Assembly (NCBI GenBank): GCA_021732365.1
Contig: JAKFVD010000016.1
Span: forward strand, 117,059 to 181,058
DNA length: 64,000 bases
Reading direction: 5' to 3'
DNA from: Methylotenera sp.
GTDB taxonomy: Bacteria; Pseudomonadota; Gammaproteobacteria; Burkholderiales; Methylophilaceae
In this document: piece after piece, positions 15,714-25,028 of the stretch
Layout: each line of letters opens with the position of its first letter
Numbering within the stretch: position 1 is the first letter of the stretch
Notes under the pieces: model-generated
Database searches by the model: none
What the model was told of the DNA's origin: nothing
What the model saw: the letters and a program-made list of their open reading frames with translations, nothing else
Position numbers and translations under genes: made by a program

Positions 15714-15820
15714 GCTATTTCTCCGTGGGTACAAGCGCCAATTTAACTGGCTCCCCTAATTTATAAATATAAAAACTAAAAAATTAAACTTAACTACCGA
15801 CAACAAACAACTTTTACTAC

Positions 15821-16357
15821 TTATACTTCTTTTTCAATCTGGCTAAAATCTAACTCTACTGGTGTAGCTCGGCCAAAAATCACCACTGAAACACGTAATT
15901 TACTTTTCTCGTAGTTGATATCTTCAACAGCACCTGAGAAGTCCTTGAAAGGGCCATCAATCACACGCACAATTTCACCTTTTTCAAAGGTTAATTTTTG
16001 TGTTGGATTCGATTTACTGTCATCCATACGCTGCAAGATAATTTCCACTTCTTTATCTTTAATTGGCGTTGGTCGCTGGGCACTACCGCCAATAAATGCA
16101 GTTACACGCGGCGTACTTTTAATTAAATGCCAACTTTCATCAGACATACTCATTTGTACCAGTACATAACCTGGATATAAGCGGCGCTCAGAAATCTTCT
16201 TAACGCCCGCTTTCATCTCAATCACTTCTTCAACTGGCACCAAAATATCGCCGAATTGATCTTGCAAGCCAGAACGCGCAATGCGCTCTTCTATGCCTGC
16301 TTTAACTGATTTTTCCATGCCGGAAAAAGCTTGGACTGCATACCAACGCATACTCAT
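15821..16357 (-). CDS. nusG: Transcription termination/antitermination factor NusG
   Basis: NusG binds RNA polymerase to suppress pausing and couples it to Rho or to ribosomal S10. The NGN domain begins [16 protein letters not shown]. The C-terminal KOW motif ([22 protein letters not shown]) is near residues 125-146. I choose the ATG at 16355-16357, which overlaps the secE stop as TAATG and has GGAG seven bases upstream; the product is 178 residues. The overlap implies translational coupling with secE. Confidence 0.97.
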   Translation of the reverse strand: MSMRWYAVQAFSGMEKSVKAGIEERIARSGLQDQFGDILVPVEEVIEMKAGVKKISERRLYPGYVLVQMSMSDESWHLIKSTPRVTAFIGGSAQRPTPIKDKEVEIILQRMDDSKSNPTQKLTFEKGEIVRVIDGPFKDFSGAVEDINYEKSKLRVSVVIFGRATPVELDFSQIEKEV

Positions 16358-16704
16358 TAAGCACTCCGTCCCATTAACCATTGCACCATATAAGCAAATC
16401 CAATATCCACTACCGCCAAGAAAGCCGCCATCACCAACACCAACAAAAACACAGCAACTGTGGTTTGAATGGTTTCTTTACGCGTTGGCCAAACGACTTT
16501 TTTAGCTTCCGCAATGGATTCACCAACAAATCCAAGTGCCGATTGACCTTGAACTGTTGTCCACAAAACCGCAATTGCAGCAGCAAAACCTGCCAAGACA
16601 GCAAGAATACGTAGCACTAATGCTTTATCTGCAAGTAAATAAAAGCCAGCGATACCAGCTATTAACAGCAATGCAGATAAGGCCAGCTTAATTTTGTCTA
16701 TCAT
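16357..16704 (-). CDS. secE: Protein translocase subunit SecE
   Basis: SecE clamps SecY in the inner-membrane translocon. The 115 residues contain three hydrophobic segments (about 8-25, 32-50 and 82-108). The conserved amphipathic segment [21 protein letters not shown] lies just before the last helix. The three-helix form is typical of gamma- and betaproteobacteria. It follows tRNA-Trp and precedes nusG, the standard arrangement. Confidence 0.95.
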   Translation of the reverse strand: MIDKIKLALSALLLIAGIAGFYLLADKALVLRILAVLAGFAAAIAVLWTTVQGQSALGFVGESIAEAKKVVWPTRKETIQTTVAVFLLVLVMAAFLAVVDIGFAYMVQWLMGRSA

Positions 16705-16772
16705 GGTTTATCGTCTTAACTTTAAATAAGCTTATTTGATTAAGCTTTTATACTAAATTGCTGCATTAAATA

Positions 16773-16848
16773 TGGCAGGCCAAGAGGGTCTCGAACCCCC
16801 AACCCTCGGTTTTGGAGACCGATACTCTACCAATTGAGCTATTGGCCT
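16773..16848 (-). tRNA. tRNA-Trp (anticodon CCA)
   Basis: A 76-base cloverleaf with encoded CCA end. The acceptor stem is AGGCCAA with TTGGCCT, the loop is CTCCAAA with anticodon CCA, and the T-arm contains GGTTCGA. It lies between the tuf terminator and secE, as in E. coli-like genomes. Confidence 0.97.
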
Positions 16849-16888
16849 ATTTAACTTTTACACTTACTCATTACAACTGGCTAAAACT

Positions 16889-16924
16889 GCAAAAACTACG
16901 CTTGGTTGTTAGCGTAGTTTTTGC
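16889..16924 (-). terminator. Intrinsic terminator of tuf copy 2
   Basis: GCAAAAACTACGCT at 16889-16902 pairs perfectly with 16911-16924 around an 8-base loop. The transcript ends in a run of U within the closing arm. It lies just downstream of the second tuf stop (16937) and ahead of tRNA-Trp, separating the two transcripts. The arms are A/T-flanked on both sides, so it may act in both directions. Confidence 0.85.
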
Positions 16925-16936
16925 TTCAAGCTTTTA

Positions 16937-18127
16937 CTATTCAATAATCTTAGCCACAACCCCAGCACCAACAGTACGACCACCCTCACGAATCGCGAAG
17001 CGTAAACCATCTTCCATCGCGATTGGTGCGATTAGCGCAACCGTAATTGATACGTTATCACCTGGCATCACCATTTCTGTACCTGCTGGTAATTCAACTG
17101 CACCAGTAACGTCAGTGGTACGGAAGTAGAACTGTGGACGGTAGCCGTTGAAGAATGGTGTGTGACGACCGCCTTCATCTTTACCTAGCACATAGATCTC
17201 TGCTGTGAATTTTGTGTGTGGTTTGATTGAACCTGATTTAGACAATACTTGACCACGTTCGATATCTTCACGTTTTGTACCACGTAGCAATACACCGACG
17301 TTGTCGCCTGCTTGACCTTGGTCAAGTAACTTACGGAACATTTCAACGCCTGTACAGGTTGTTTTAACCGTGTCTTTGATACCAACGATTTCAATCTCGT
17401 CACCGACTTTTACAATACCACGCTCAATACGGCCTGTTACTACTGTACCGCGACCTGAGATTGAGAATACGTCTTCTACTGGCATTAAGAATGTGCCGTC
17501 GATTGCGCGTTCTGGCATTGGGATGTAGCTGTCTAATGCTTCTGCTAATTTGAAAATAGCTGGTTCGCCGATTGGTGATTGGTCACCTTCTAGGGCTAAT
17601 TTAGCTGAACCGTGGATGATTGGGGTGTCATCACCTGGGAAGTCGTATTTGCTTAACAGCTCACGCACTTCCATTTCTACTAGTTCTAATAACTCAGCGT
17701 CATCTACCATGTCTGCTTTGTTTAAGAACACTACGATGTATGGAACGCCTACTTGACGTGCAAGAAGGATGTGCTCACGCGTTTGTGGCATAGGACCATC
17801 AGCTGCTGAACATACTAAGATTGCGCCGTCCATTTGGGCTGCACCAGTAATCATGTTTTTAACATAGTCAGCATGGCCTGGGCAGTCTACGTGTGCGTAG
17901 TGACGGTTAGCTGTCTCGTATTCAACGTGGGCAGTATTAATCGTAATACCACGTGCTTTTTCTTCTGGTGCTGCGTCAATTTGGTCGTAAGCTTTTGCTT
18001 CACCACCGAATTTTTTAGACAAGATTGTCGTAATCGCTGCTGTTAGTGTGGTCTTACCATGATCCACGTGGCCAATCGTGCCTACGTTGACGTGCGGCTT
18101 GGTCCGTTCAAATTTGCCTTTTGCCAT
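16937..18127 (-). CDS. tuf: Elongation factor Tu, copy 2 (complete)
   Basis: Complete 396-residue EF-Tu, identical over the shared part to the partial copy at 1-1166. It has the GHVDHGKT G1 loop at residues 19-26, the switch [14 protein letters not shown] block and the NKAD motif. It follows the Thr-Tyr-Gly-Thr tRNA cluster and is closed by a strong terminator, the same context as tufB in E. coli. The 5' flank differs completely from copy 1 immediately upstream of the ATG, consistent with gene conversion restricted to the coding region. Confidence 0.98.
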   Translation of the reverse strand: MAKGKFERTKPHVNVGTIGHVDHGKTTLTAAITTILSKKFGGEAKAYDQIDAAPEEKARGITINTAHVEYETANRHYAHVDCPGHADYVKNMITGAAQMDGAILVCSAADGPMPQTREHILLARQVGVPYIVVFLNKADMVDDAELLELVEMEVRELLSKYDFPGDDTPIIHGSAKLALEGDQSPIGEPAIFKLAEALDSYIPMPERAIDGTFLMPVEDVFSISGRGTVVTGRIERGIVKVGDEIEIVGIKDTVKTTCTGVEMFRKLLDQGQAGDNVGVLLRGTKREDIERGQVLSKSGSIKPHTKFTAEIYVLGKDEGGRHTPFFNGYRPQFYFRTTDVTGAVELPAGTEMVMPGDNVSITVALIAPIAMEDGLRFAIREGGRTVGAGVVAKIIE

Positions 18128-18237
18128 CTTAAATTCCTTTACGTAATCTTTTTATAGATAATTTTAATAAAATTTTATTAACTTAACGCTCTGTTTTTGC
18201 CTGCTTCTAGCTTTGCTTACTTCTAGTGCAGACCTTA

Positions 18238-18265
18238 AAAGTTTTATTTAACTTAATAAAACTTT
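18238..18265 (-). other. AT-rich hairpin between tRNA-Thr(GGT) and tuf
   Basis: AAAGTTTTATT (18238-18248) pairs with AATAAAACTTT (18255-18265) around a 6-base loop, followed on the minus strand by UUUUAAGG. It lies in the 188-base tRNA-tuf gap. It could be a weak attenuator or tRNA 3' processing element. It is too AT-rich to call a real terminator. Confidence 0.3.
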
Positions 18266-18315
18266 ACACCGCCAAATCATGCGCAAACTACATGATGCAT
18301 ACATTGCTACATTAG

Positions 18316-18390
<75 letters not shown>

Positions 18391-18476
18391 GCTTGTCTTT
18401 ATAACTGGCTTGTTTTTAAAACATCAAGCACAGCCTATAACCCACGTTAACTAATGCAGCCTTTAACTCAATTGTT

Positions 18477-18552
18477 TGGAGCGGGCGACGAGGCTCGAAC
18501 TCGCGACATTCAGTTTGGAAAACTGAAGCTCTACCAACTGAGCTACACCCGC
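18477..18552 (-). tRNA. tRNA-Gly (anticodon TCC)
   Basis: A 76-base cloverleaf with encoded CCA. The acceptor is GCGGGTG/CGCCCGC with one G-U pair. The anticodon stem TCAGT/ACTGA encloses TTTCCAA with anticodon TCC. Confidence 0.97.
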
Positions 18553-18625
18553 ATAGCCATTAAAATCAACGTCAACAGGCTTAATAGCAACGCATTCTGC
18601 AACAAACTAATACAAACAACTAAAT

Positions 18626-18712
<87 letters not shown>

Positions 18713-18842
18713 TAACCGAACCCGCGATTATGCTGATTTTTTGACAGGCTGTCAAACAAATTGAGCAAATATTTAACGATTAAAGATTGGCATTTGACAT
18801 GCTAAAAAATTTAAACGTTGTGTGGATTTTTGAGTGAGAATT

Positions 18843-18918
18843 TGGTGCCGGGTATCGGAATCGAACTGATGACCTTCGCATTACAAGTGCGCTGCTCTAC
18901 CAACTGAGCTAACCCGGC
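18843..18918 (-). tRNA. tRNA-Thr (anticodon TGT)
   Basis: A 76-base cloverleaf with encoded CCA. The acceptor is GCCGGGT/ACCCGGC and the loop CTTGTAA has anticodon TGT. It is the first gene of the Thr-Tyr-Gly-Thr cluster. Confidence 0.97.
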
Positions 18919-18935
18919 ATTTTGTTGAGAGCAAG

Positions 18936-18941
18936 ACTATA
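18936..18941 (-). promoter_or_regulatory. Probable -10 element of the tRNA-tuf transcript
   Basis: TATAGT on the minus strand lies 18 bases ahead of tRNA-Thr(TGT), the right distance for a short tRNA leader. No good -35 hexamer is visible at 16-18 bases, so this is a partial promoter call. Confidence 0.35.
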
Positions 18942-19028
18942 ACAATTTTATTTATTAAAGCCTAGCCCCTTTGAGAAAATAATTGTGTTTTTACATCATT
19001 TATTTTTTGGGCGCTTATTACTGAACGT

Positions 19029-19451
19029 TTACTTAACAATTGTTAAGGTTGGCTTTTTCTTAGCAGTTACGGTTGCAGCCGTCGACGATTCAACTTTAGA
19101 CGGATTGACAGAATTCTTATTGGCAGAAACATCGCTTGTATTCACCTCGAAAAACATACCTTGGCCGTTTTCGCGTGCGAAAATACCTTTAACTGCGTTC
19201 ATCGGCACATAAAGATTTTGCGATACGCCGCTAAAGCGCGCAGAAAATACAATCGCTTCGTTATCGATATGCAAATCTTTGGTTGCAGAATAATTAAGAT
19301 TGAGCACAATCTCACCTTCTTTGACGAATGCCACAGGCACCCGCGTTTGTGGATTAACAGCAACCAACAAATGCGGGGTTAAATGGTTATCAACGCACCA
19401 TTCGTGAATGGCGCGAATCATATAAGGCTTGGTAGAAATTAATTCGCTCAT
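19029..19451 (-). CDS. sspB: ClpXP protease specificity-enhancing factor SspB
   Basis: SspB is an adaptor that binds ssrA-tagged proteins and delivers them to ClpXP. The N-terminal substrate-binding fold (residues about 5-110) includes STKPYMIRAIHEWCVDN and LVAVNPQTRVPVAFV, typical of the family. A flexible, Thr/Ala-rich linker ends in a Lys-rich segment TAKKKPTLTIVK; the short hydrophobic tip matches the XB motif that docks on ClpX. At 140 residues it is of normal length. It follows sspA, the usual pairing. Confidence 0.92.
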   Translation of the reverse strand: MSELISTKPYMIRAIHEWCVDNHLTPHLLVAVNPQTRVPVAFVKEGEIVLNLNYSATKDLHIDNEAIVFSARFSGVSQNLYVPMNAVKGIFARENGQGMFFEVNTSDVSANKNSVNPSKVESSTAATVTAKKKPTLTIVK

Positions 19452-19521
19452 ATTTTACTTAAATCGAACTTAACAGGCTAATGCTCACTAGCAACTTAAC
19501 GCATTAATATGGTCGAATTTT

Positions 19522-20121
19522 TTATTTACGCATCGCTTTTTCTGATGGCGTCATTGCATCCGCATACAGCGGACGTGAAAACAAACGCTCTGCGTATTTA
19601 AGTAATGGTGACGCCTGATTTGGCAACTCAATACCGTAGTGGCCCAAACGCCAAAGTAGTGGCGTTACAGCAACATCTAACATAGAGTAATCATCACCCA
19701 ACAAATAGTTTTGCTTACTGAAAATTGGCACGATTTGCGTTAAATTATCGCGAATGGTTTTGCGCGCTTTATCTGCCACTTCTTGATTGTCCGATTCCAC
19801 GTCTTTGATATGATCGAACAAATCTTTTTCAAAATTGTACAAAAACAATCTGGCACGTGCGCGCATCACTGGGTCTGCAGGCATTAATTGTGGGTGCGGA
19901 AAGCGCTCATCAATATACTCATTAATAATATTAGCCTCTGACAATACCAAATCGCGCTCAACCAATACTGGCACCGCGTTGTATGGATTTAGCACAGCCA
20001 AATCTTCTGGCTTATTGGCTAAATCCACGTCAATCACTTCAAAATCCATGCCTTTTTCAAACAGCACGATACGGCAGCGATGACTAAAAGGGTCAACTGT
20101 ACCTGAATATAATTTCATCAT
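19522..20121 (-). CDS. sspA: Stringent starvation protein A
   Basis: SspA is a GST-fold protein without glutathione transferase activity. It binds RNA polymerase and alters transcription during stationary phase and acid stress. The thioredoxin-like N-terminal domain (MKLYSGTVDPFSHRCRIVL) is followed by an all-helical C-terminal domain; total 199 residues. Either of two adjacent ATGs could be the start. It lies downstream of petABC, a conserved betaproteobacterial arrangement. Confidence 0.92.
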   Translation of the reverse strand: MMKLYSGTVDPFSHRCRIVLFEKGMDFEVIDVDLANKPEDLAVLNPYNAVPVLVERDLVLSEANIINEYIDERFPHPQLMPADPVMRARARLFLYNFEKDLFDHIKDVESDNQEVADKARKTIRDNLTQIVPIFSKQNYLLGDDYSMLDVAVTPLLWRLGHYGIELPNQASPLLKYAERLFSRPLYADAMTPSEKAMRK

Positions 20122-20189
20122 AATGGTTATTCTTTCTTAATTAGAAATGCGTTTTAATTAGTATGTTTGTATTTCTATTAATGTATTGC

Positions 20190-20912
20190 CTACTTAATGT
20201 CTTTCCAGTATTCTGCTTTAATCTTCTTAGCCAGCACCAACAGCACACCTAAAAACAGCAACACCCACCAGCCCATGTGTTTGCGGCTTTGCTTACCAGG
20301 CTCTGCCATGTACGCCATGTAATTAGTCAAATCAGCCACGAATGTATTGTATTCAGACGGTGTTAACTTACCTGGCTTCACTAACTCCAACTGATGCGTT
20401 TCGTGATTTAGCGCTTGTTCCCCTTGTAGCTCATACAGCACATGCGGCATCGCTACTTTTGGATACACCGTATTATTCCAACCAGTTGGCGTTGTGCTAT
20501 CGCGATAGAAACCGCGCATATAGGCATACACCCAATCCGCACCACGCGCGCGCACTTCTACAGATAAATCTGGCGGCGTAACGCCAAACCATTTTTTAGC
20601 CTCAACCGGATCAATAGACACCTGCATGGTGTCGCCTACTTTTTCACCTGCAAACAATAAATTGTCTTTGATTTGCTTTTCAGTAAAGCCAATATCCACC
20701 AAACGGTTATAGCGCATATATTTTGCACTATGGCAATTAAGGCAATAATTGATAAACGTATGCGCACCGCGTTGAAGCGACTCTTTATTCGTTGGATCAA
20801 TTGGCGCTTTAACCGTAATTTCAGACTCGCTTGCCAGCGCAACCAAGGGCAAAAAGGCCAATAAAGTGAATAGTTTTTTCATATTAGACTTGTTCATATT
20901 AGACATTTTCAT
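20190..20912 (-). CDS. petC: Cytochrome c1 of the bc1 complex
   Basis: This subunit passes electrons from the Rieske centre to soluble cytochrome c. It has a signal peptide (about residues 12-28, ending ALAS), the haem-binding CLNCH at 57-61, and a C-terminal membrane anchor (about 213-230) followed by a basic end. The start (MKMSNMNKSNM) lies one base after the petB stop; ATGs at residues 3, 6 and 11 are alternatives, and the last would give a more typical signal peptide. It is the third gene of petABC. Confidence 0.95.
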   Translation of the reverse strand: MKMSNMNKSNMKKLFTLLAFLPLVALASESEITVKAPIDPTNKESLQRGAHTFINYCLNCHSAKYMRYNRLVDIGFTEKQIKDNLLFAGEKVGDTMQVSIDPVEAKKWFGVTPPDLSVEVRARGADWVYAYMRGFYRDSTTPTGWNNTVYPKVAMPHVLYELQGEQALNHETHQLELVKPGKLTPSEYNTFVADLTNYMAYMAEPGKQSRKHMGWWVLLFLGVLLVLAKKIKAEYWKDIK

Positions 20913-20913
20913 A

Positions 20914-22203
20914 TCAACCTACCACTCTCTCTGGCACAGGCTTGGTTTTATCTTTTGCGGTATACCAAGGCATTAAGATAAAGAACAAGAAATAAACAGC
21001 CGTAAAGAAACGTGCAACGACAGTTGCGCGATCTGCACTGCCTAACCAGCTACCGAATTGCCCCCAAACATTTGAAGGCACAGTTCCTAAATAGCCTAAA
21101 ATCAAGAAGCTAACTACAAAGGCTGCAAGCCACCTTTTATAGAGCGCACCGCGATAGCGAATCGATTTCACTGGGCTTTTATCCAGCCACGGCAGCAGAG
21201 CAAATACCATGACTGATAAACCCATTGCTGCCACACCCGGGAATTGCGAATTCATAATGGGCGGAACCGCGCGCAAAATTGAATAATAAGGCGTGAAATA
21301 CCATACTGGGGCAATATGTGCAGGCGTTTTCAATGGATCTGCTGGGATGAAGTTATTGGCCTCAATAAAATAGCCACCCATTTCTGGTGCGAAGAACAAG
21401 ATGCTGGCGAACACAATTAAAAACACCACTACGCCGACTAAATCCTTAACGGTGTAATATGGATGAAAAGGAATGCCATCTAGTGGAATGCCGGTTTTCT
21501 TGTCTTTTTTAGCTTTAATTTCGATACCATCTGGGTTATTTGAGCCCACTTCATGCAGAGCAACCAAATGCACCGCCACCAAGCCAGCCAATACAAACGG
21601 CAAGGCAATGACATGGAAAGCAAAGAAACGATTCAGCGTTGCATCTGAAATCAAATAATCACCACGTAGCCACTCTGATAAATCAGGACCAATAAATGGA
21701 ATCGTTGCAAACAAGTTCACAATCACTTGCGCGCCCCAATAAGACATTTGACCCCAAGGCAATAGGTAGCCAAAAAATGCCTCACCCATTAACACCAAGA
21801 AAATACCCACGCCAAACAACCAAATAAGCTCTCTTGGCGTTCTATATGAGCCGTAAATAATACCACGGAACATATGCAGGTAAATCACCACAAAGAACAT
21901 AGAAGCGCCTGTGGAGTGCATATAGCGAATAATATTACCGCCAAATACGTCGCGCATAATATACTCAACCGATGCGAACGCTTGTTGCGCATCTGGCTTG
22001 TAATGCATCGTTAAGAAAATACCAGTGACAATCTGCAATACCAGTATTAATAAGGCCAATGAACCAAAAAAATACCAAAAGTTAAAGTTTTTTGGTGCGT
22101 AATATTCGGTTAAGTGTGCTTTTACAAAGCTGGTTACAGGTAAACGTGCGTCTACCCAACCCATTAAACCATTAGTTTCTGTTTGTGCTTTATCTTGCGC
22201 CAT
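20914..22203 (-). CDS. petB: Cytochrome b of the bc1 complex
   Basis: This integral-membrane subunit binds two b haems and holds the quinol oxidation and quinone reduction sites. The 429-residue length fits a full-length proteobacterial cytochrome b. The HSTGASMFFVVIYLHMFRG and FAFHVIALPFVLAGLVAVHLVALH segments carry the four haem-ligand histidines, and the Qo-site PDPL/PEW region appears here in the variant form PEMG near residue 280. It sits between petA and petC with almost no spacing. Confidence 0.95.
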   Translation of the reverse strand: MAQDKAQTETNGLMGWVDARLPVTSFVKAHLTEYYAPKNFNFWYFFGSLALLILVLQIVTGIFLTMHYKPDAQQAFASVEYIMRDVFGGNIIRYMHSTGASMFFVVIYLHMFRGIIYGSYRTPRELIWLFGVGIFLVLMGEAFFGYLLPWGQMSYWGAQVIVNLFATIPFIGPDLSEWLRGDYLISDATLNRFFAFHVIALPFVLAGLVAVHLVALHEVGSNNPDGIEIKAKKDKKTGIPLDGIPFHPYYTVKDLVGVVVFLIVFASILFFAPEMGGYFIEANNFIPADPLKTPAHIAPVWYFTPYYSILRAVPPIMNSQFPGVAAMGLSVMVFALLPWLDKSPVKSIRYRGALYKRWLAAFVVSFLILGYLGTVPSNVWGQFGSWLGSADRATVVARFFTAVYFLFFILMPWYTAKDKTKPVPERVVG

Positions 22204-22206
22204 AAT

Positions 22207-22884
22207 TTAAGCCTCCGCTTTCGTATCATCACCAATTAATACGGTGGTTTCGGATAAATATTGGTAAGGCGGCACAACTAAATTGATTGGCGCAGGAGAG
22301 CCCTTAAATACGCGACCAGCTAAATCAAACTTGGAACCATGACAAGGGCAGAAAAAGCCACCAGTCCAGTTTTCACCCATATCGCCGCCTGCTTGCAGTT
22401 TTTCAGTTGGTGAGCAGCCGAGATGTGTACAAATACCGACTACTACAGCAATGTTAGGCTTAATTGAGCGACCTGCATTTTTGCAATAAGCGGGTTGCTG
22501 GGCGACTTCGCAATTTGGGTCAGATAGCTCATCGTCATGCTTGGCAAGCTCTGCTGTCATTTCATCGGTACGATTGATAATCCACACTGGCTGACCACGC
22601 CATTCAGCTGTCATCATTGTCCCCGGCTGAATTTTACTAATATCTACTTCGACTGGCGCACCTGCTGCTTTTGCACGCTCGCTTGGCAACATGCTACCCA
22701 CAAACGGCACTGCAACCGCTGCCGCGCCTAATGCGCCTACGCCTGCCGTTGCCGCGATTAAAAAGTTACGCTTTTGTTGGTTGACGGCAGAAGGTGCCGA
22801 AAACGATAGTTCTGAAGATGAAAGTGAATCGTTACTTGAGCTATTATTGCTAACGTGCTTTTTGTCAATTTTGTTGTCTGACAT
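22207..22884 (-). CDS. petA: Rieske iron-sulfur subunit of the bc1 complex
   Basis: This subunit carries a 2Fe-2S centre on a mobile head that oxidises quinol. The cluster ligands are visible in CTHLGC (152-157) and CPCHGS (179-184). A Tat-type anchor runs from QQKRNFLIAAT (about 36-46) through residue 63. The twin position reads Lys-Arg rather than Arg-Arg. The N-terminus before the anchor is unusually long (about 35 residues), Ser/Asn-rich and polar. The 225-residue gene begins the petABC operon, and AAAGGA precedes the ATG. Confidence 0.95.
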   Translation of the reverse strand: MSDNKIDKKHVSNNSSSNDSLSSSELSFSAPSAVNQQKRNFLIAATAGVGALGAAAVAVPFVGSMLPSERAKAAGAPVEVDISKIQPGTMMTAEWRGQPVWIINRTDEMTAELAKHDDELSDPNCEVAQQPAYCKNAGRSIKPNIAVVVGICTHLGCSPTEKLQAGGDMGENWTGGFFCPCHGSKFDLAGRVFKGSPAPINLVVPPYQYLSETTVLIGDDTKAEA

Positions 22885-22966
22885 TGTTTTCCTTTAACTT
22901 ACCCTTTTGGGGTAATTTTGTTAATGATTACGCTTGAATCAATCGTGGTTAATTGCAAAGCGCATG

Positions 22967-22995
22967 ATTATACAATTTTTTAGAAAATAAACCAA
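22967..22995 (-). promoter_or_regulatory. Sigma-70 promoter of petABC
   Basis: On the minus strand TTGGTT (22990-22995), a 17-base spacer and a consensus TATAAT (22967-22972) lie about 83 bases upstream of the petA start. The leader also contains a small hairpin around TTACCCC-AAAA-GGGTAA shortly before the ribosome-binding site. Confidence 0.6.
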
Positions 22996-23051
22996 ATTTA
23001 ATTGTATAAGTAGTTGAAATAAAACAATTAATACTGACCGCTTACTAAAAC

Positions 23052-23798
23052 TTAAACAGGGTTGTCACAATCAATAAACGTATGACTTAACCCAAATTTT
23101 TCGGCTAAATGTTCACCTAAAGCTTGTATACCGTAACGTTCTGTTGCGTGATGGCCTGCTGCAATGTAAGACACACCTGTTTCGCGGGCGATATGTACTG
23201 TGGGCTCAGAAATTTCACCGCTAATATACACATCAACACCAGCAGCCACCGCTTGCTCAATATAACCTTGCGCAGCGCCAGTACATAACGCGATTTTTTG
23301 CACCGATTGGTTTAAATCACCAATCACTTGTGCAGAACGATTCAGCTTTACATCAATCATTTGCGCAAAATCTTTGAGTGATTGCGGCTGACTTAATTCC
23401 GCTAACAGCAACATATTCTTGTCGCCCGCCCAGCTAGTTGCTGTTAATCCTAATTTTTTGGCTAGCATCACATTGTTGCCAAACTCAGCATGCGCATCCA
23501 AAGGCAAATGATAGGCAATTAAATTGATATCATGCTGCAATAAAAACTGAATACGGCGTTTTTTTATCCCTACAATTGCAGGCGATTCGCCACGCCAAAA
23601 ATAGCCATGATGCACCAATATAGCATCCGCATTGACAGCCAAAGCCGCTTCTAAAAGTGCATAGCTAGCTGTCACACCAGTGACTATTTGCCGAATGTCC
23701 GAGTTGCCCTCAATCTGCAATCCGTTTGGGCAATAATCACTAAATTGTTCAGGTCTTAATAATTGGTTTAAATAATTGGTTAAGTCATTCAATTTCAT
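23052..23798 (-). CDS. Nif3-like dinuclear metal-centre protein
   Basis: This is a member of the Nif3/YbgI family, a conserved cytosolic metal-binding fold. The annotation 'GTP cyclohydrolase 1 type 2' is common but the function is unsettled. Metal-binding residues are visible in ILVHHGYFWRGE near residues 61-71 and in the C-terminal AAGHHATERYG. The 248 residues match the short form without the inserted domain. It is transcribed divergently from the HtrA-like protease gene with 32 bases between them, a frequent pairing in betaproteobacteria. Confidence 0.88.
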   Translation of the reverse strand: MKLNDLTNYLNQLLRPEQFSDYCPNGLQIEGNSDIRQIVTGVTASYALLEAALAVNADAILVHHGYFWRGESPAIVGIKKRRIQFLLQHDINLIAYHLPLDAHAEFGNNVMLAKKLGLTATSWAGDKNMLLLAELSQPQSLKDFAQMIDVKLNRSAQVIGDLNQSVQKIALCTGAAQGYIEQAVAAGVDVYISGEISEPTVHIARETGVSYIAAGHHATERYGIQALGEHLAEKFGLSHTFIDCDNPV

Positions 23799-23830
23799 GC
23801 ATTTTTCACCTTTATTTCACCTATACTTAT

Positions 23831-25018
23831 ATGCATATCATTTTAACAGCTAATAACATGCAAAGAATCTGGCTTATTTTTGCGCAATCCGTCACTGCCT
23901 GCTTGGGATTGTTGTTTGTATTGCGTTTATTTTATCCGCAATTACTTAACACTTCGCAAGAGCCTATTGTTATCCAGCAAATGCAGGCGACTCCTGACAA
24001 CAATGTAAACACAATTGGCAGCTACAGCGCTGCCGCAAAAAAAGCCATGCCAGCAGTCGTTAATATTTTTACGTCCAGTCAAAAAACCACCGTTAACCCG
24101 CATCAACAATATAAAGATGATCCTTTATTTAGGCATTTTTTTGGCGATCAGTTGGATGATGAAGAGGAACAGCCAGAAAACAGTTTAGGCAGCGGCGTCA
24201 TCGTCAGTGAGCAAGGCCTGATTTTAACCAATGACCATGTGGTCGCCAGTGCCGATGAGATCGAAATATTACTATCCGATGGCAGAAAATTACCTGCACA
24301 AGTGGTGGGTACAGACCCAGAAACAGATTTGGCCGTCATTAAAGTAGATGCTGAAAAATTACCATCTATTACGTTTGCAGCTACCGATAAATTAGACGTA
24401 GGTGATGTAGTTTTAGCGATTGGCAACCCGTTTGGCGTTGGTCAGACGGTAACGCAAGGCATTGTTAGCGCACTGGGCCGTAACCATTTAGGCATCAATA
24501 CTTTTGAGAACTTTATTCAGACCGACGCCTCTATCAACCCAGGCAATTCAGGCGGTGCATTAATTGACGCAGAAGGTAATTTGGTTGGTATTAATAGCGC
24601 CATTTATTCGCGTAGCGGTGGCTCAATGGGCATTGGCTTTGCGATTCCGGCCAGCTTGGCTAAACAAGTGATGGAACAAATTGCTGTCAACGGCTCGGTA
24701 ACACGGGGTTGGATTGGCATTGAAGCGCAAGATGTAACGCCTGAACTGGCTGAATCTTTTAAATTAAGCAAGGTTCAAGGCTCTTTAATTGCTGGCGTAT
24801 TGCGTGAAAGCCCAGCAGATTATGCAGGGATTAAATCAGGGGATATATTGCTGGCGATTAATAATCGCGAAGTCACCGATAGCAGTAGTATGTTGAATAT
24901 TATTGCTGTGCTAAAACCAAATGAAAAAGCCGTATTGACGATTATACGGCAGGGTAGTGAAATGAAAGTAACTGTGCTGATTGGCAAACGACCTAAACCA
25001 GCCATTGCAAAAAGATAA
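23831..25018 (+). CDS. DegS/HtrA-like periplasmic serine protease
   Basis: This is a trypsin-like protease with one PDZ domain, probably anchored in the inner membrane and facing the periplasm for protein quality control or envelope-stress signalling. A hydrophobic anchor spans about residues 13-33. The catalytic triad is His136 (TNDHVV), Asp166 (ETDLAVIKV) and Ser240 (NPGNSGGAL). The single PDZ domain occupies about 285-385. One PDZ plus an anchor resembles DegS more than DegP. An alternative start at 23858 (MQRIWLIFA) would remove nine residues; neither start has a clear ribosome-binding site. Confidence 0.92.
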   Translation: MHIILTANNMQRIWLIFAQSVTACLGLLFVLRLFYPQLLNTSQEPIVIQQMQATPDNNVNTIGSYSAAAKKAMPAVVNIFTSSQKTTVNPHQQYKDDPLFRHFFGDQLDDEEEQPENSLGSGVIVSEQGLILTNDHVVASADEIEILLSDGRKLPAQVVGTDPETDLAVIKVDAEKLPSITFAATDKLDVGDVVLAIGNPFGVGQTVTQGIVSALGRNHLGINTFENFIQTDASINPGNSGGALIDAEGNLVGINSAIYSRSGGSMGIGFAIPASLAKQVMEQIAVNGSVTRGWIGIEAQDVTPELAESFKLSKVQGSLIAGVLRESPADYAGIKSGDILLAINNREVTDSSSMLNIIAVLKPNEKAVLTIIRQGSEMKVTVLIGKRPKPAIAKR

Positions 25019-25028
25019 GGATTCGGTT

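Noticed and set aside
16849-16888. Promoter for tRNA-Trp-secE-nusG
   Set aside because: TTGTAA and TAAATA with 17-base spacing exist, but the -10 abuts the mature tRNA, which leaves no room for a start site, so I do not call it.
22905-22925. Small hairpin in the petA leader as a riboswitch or terminator
   Set aside because: It is only six to seven pairs with no U-run and no recognised aptamer; mentioned only as part of the leader.
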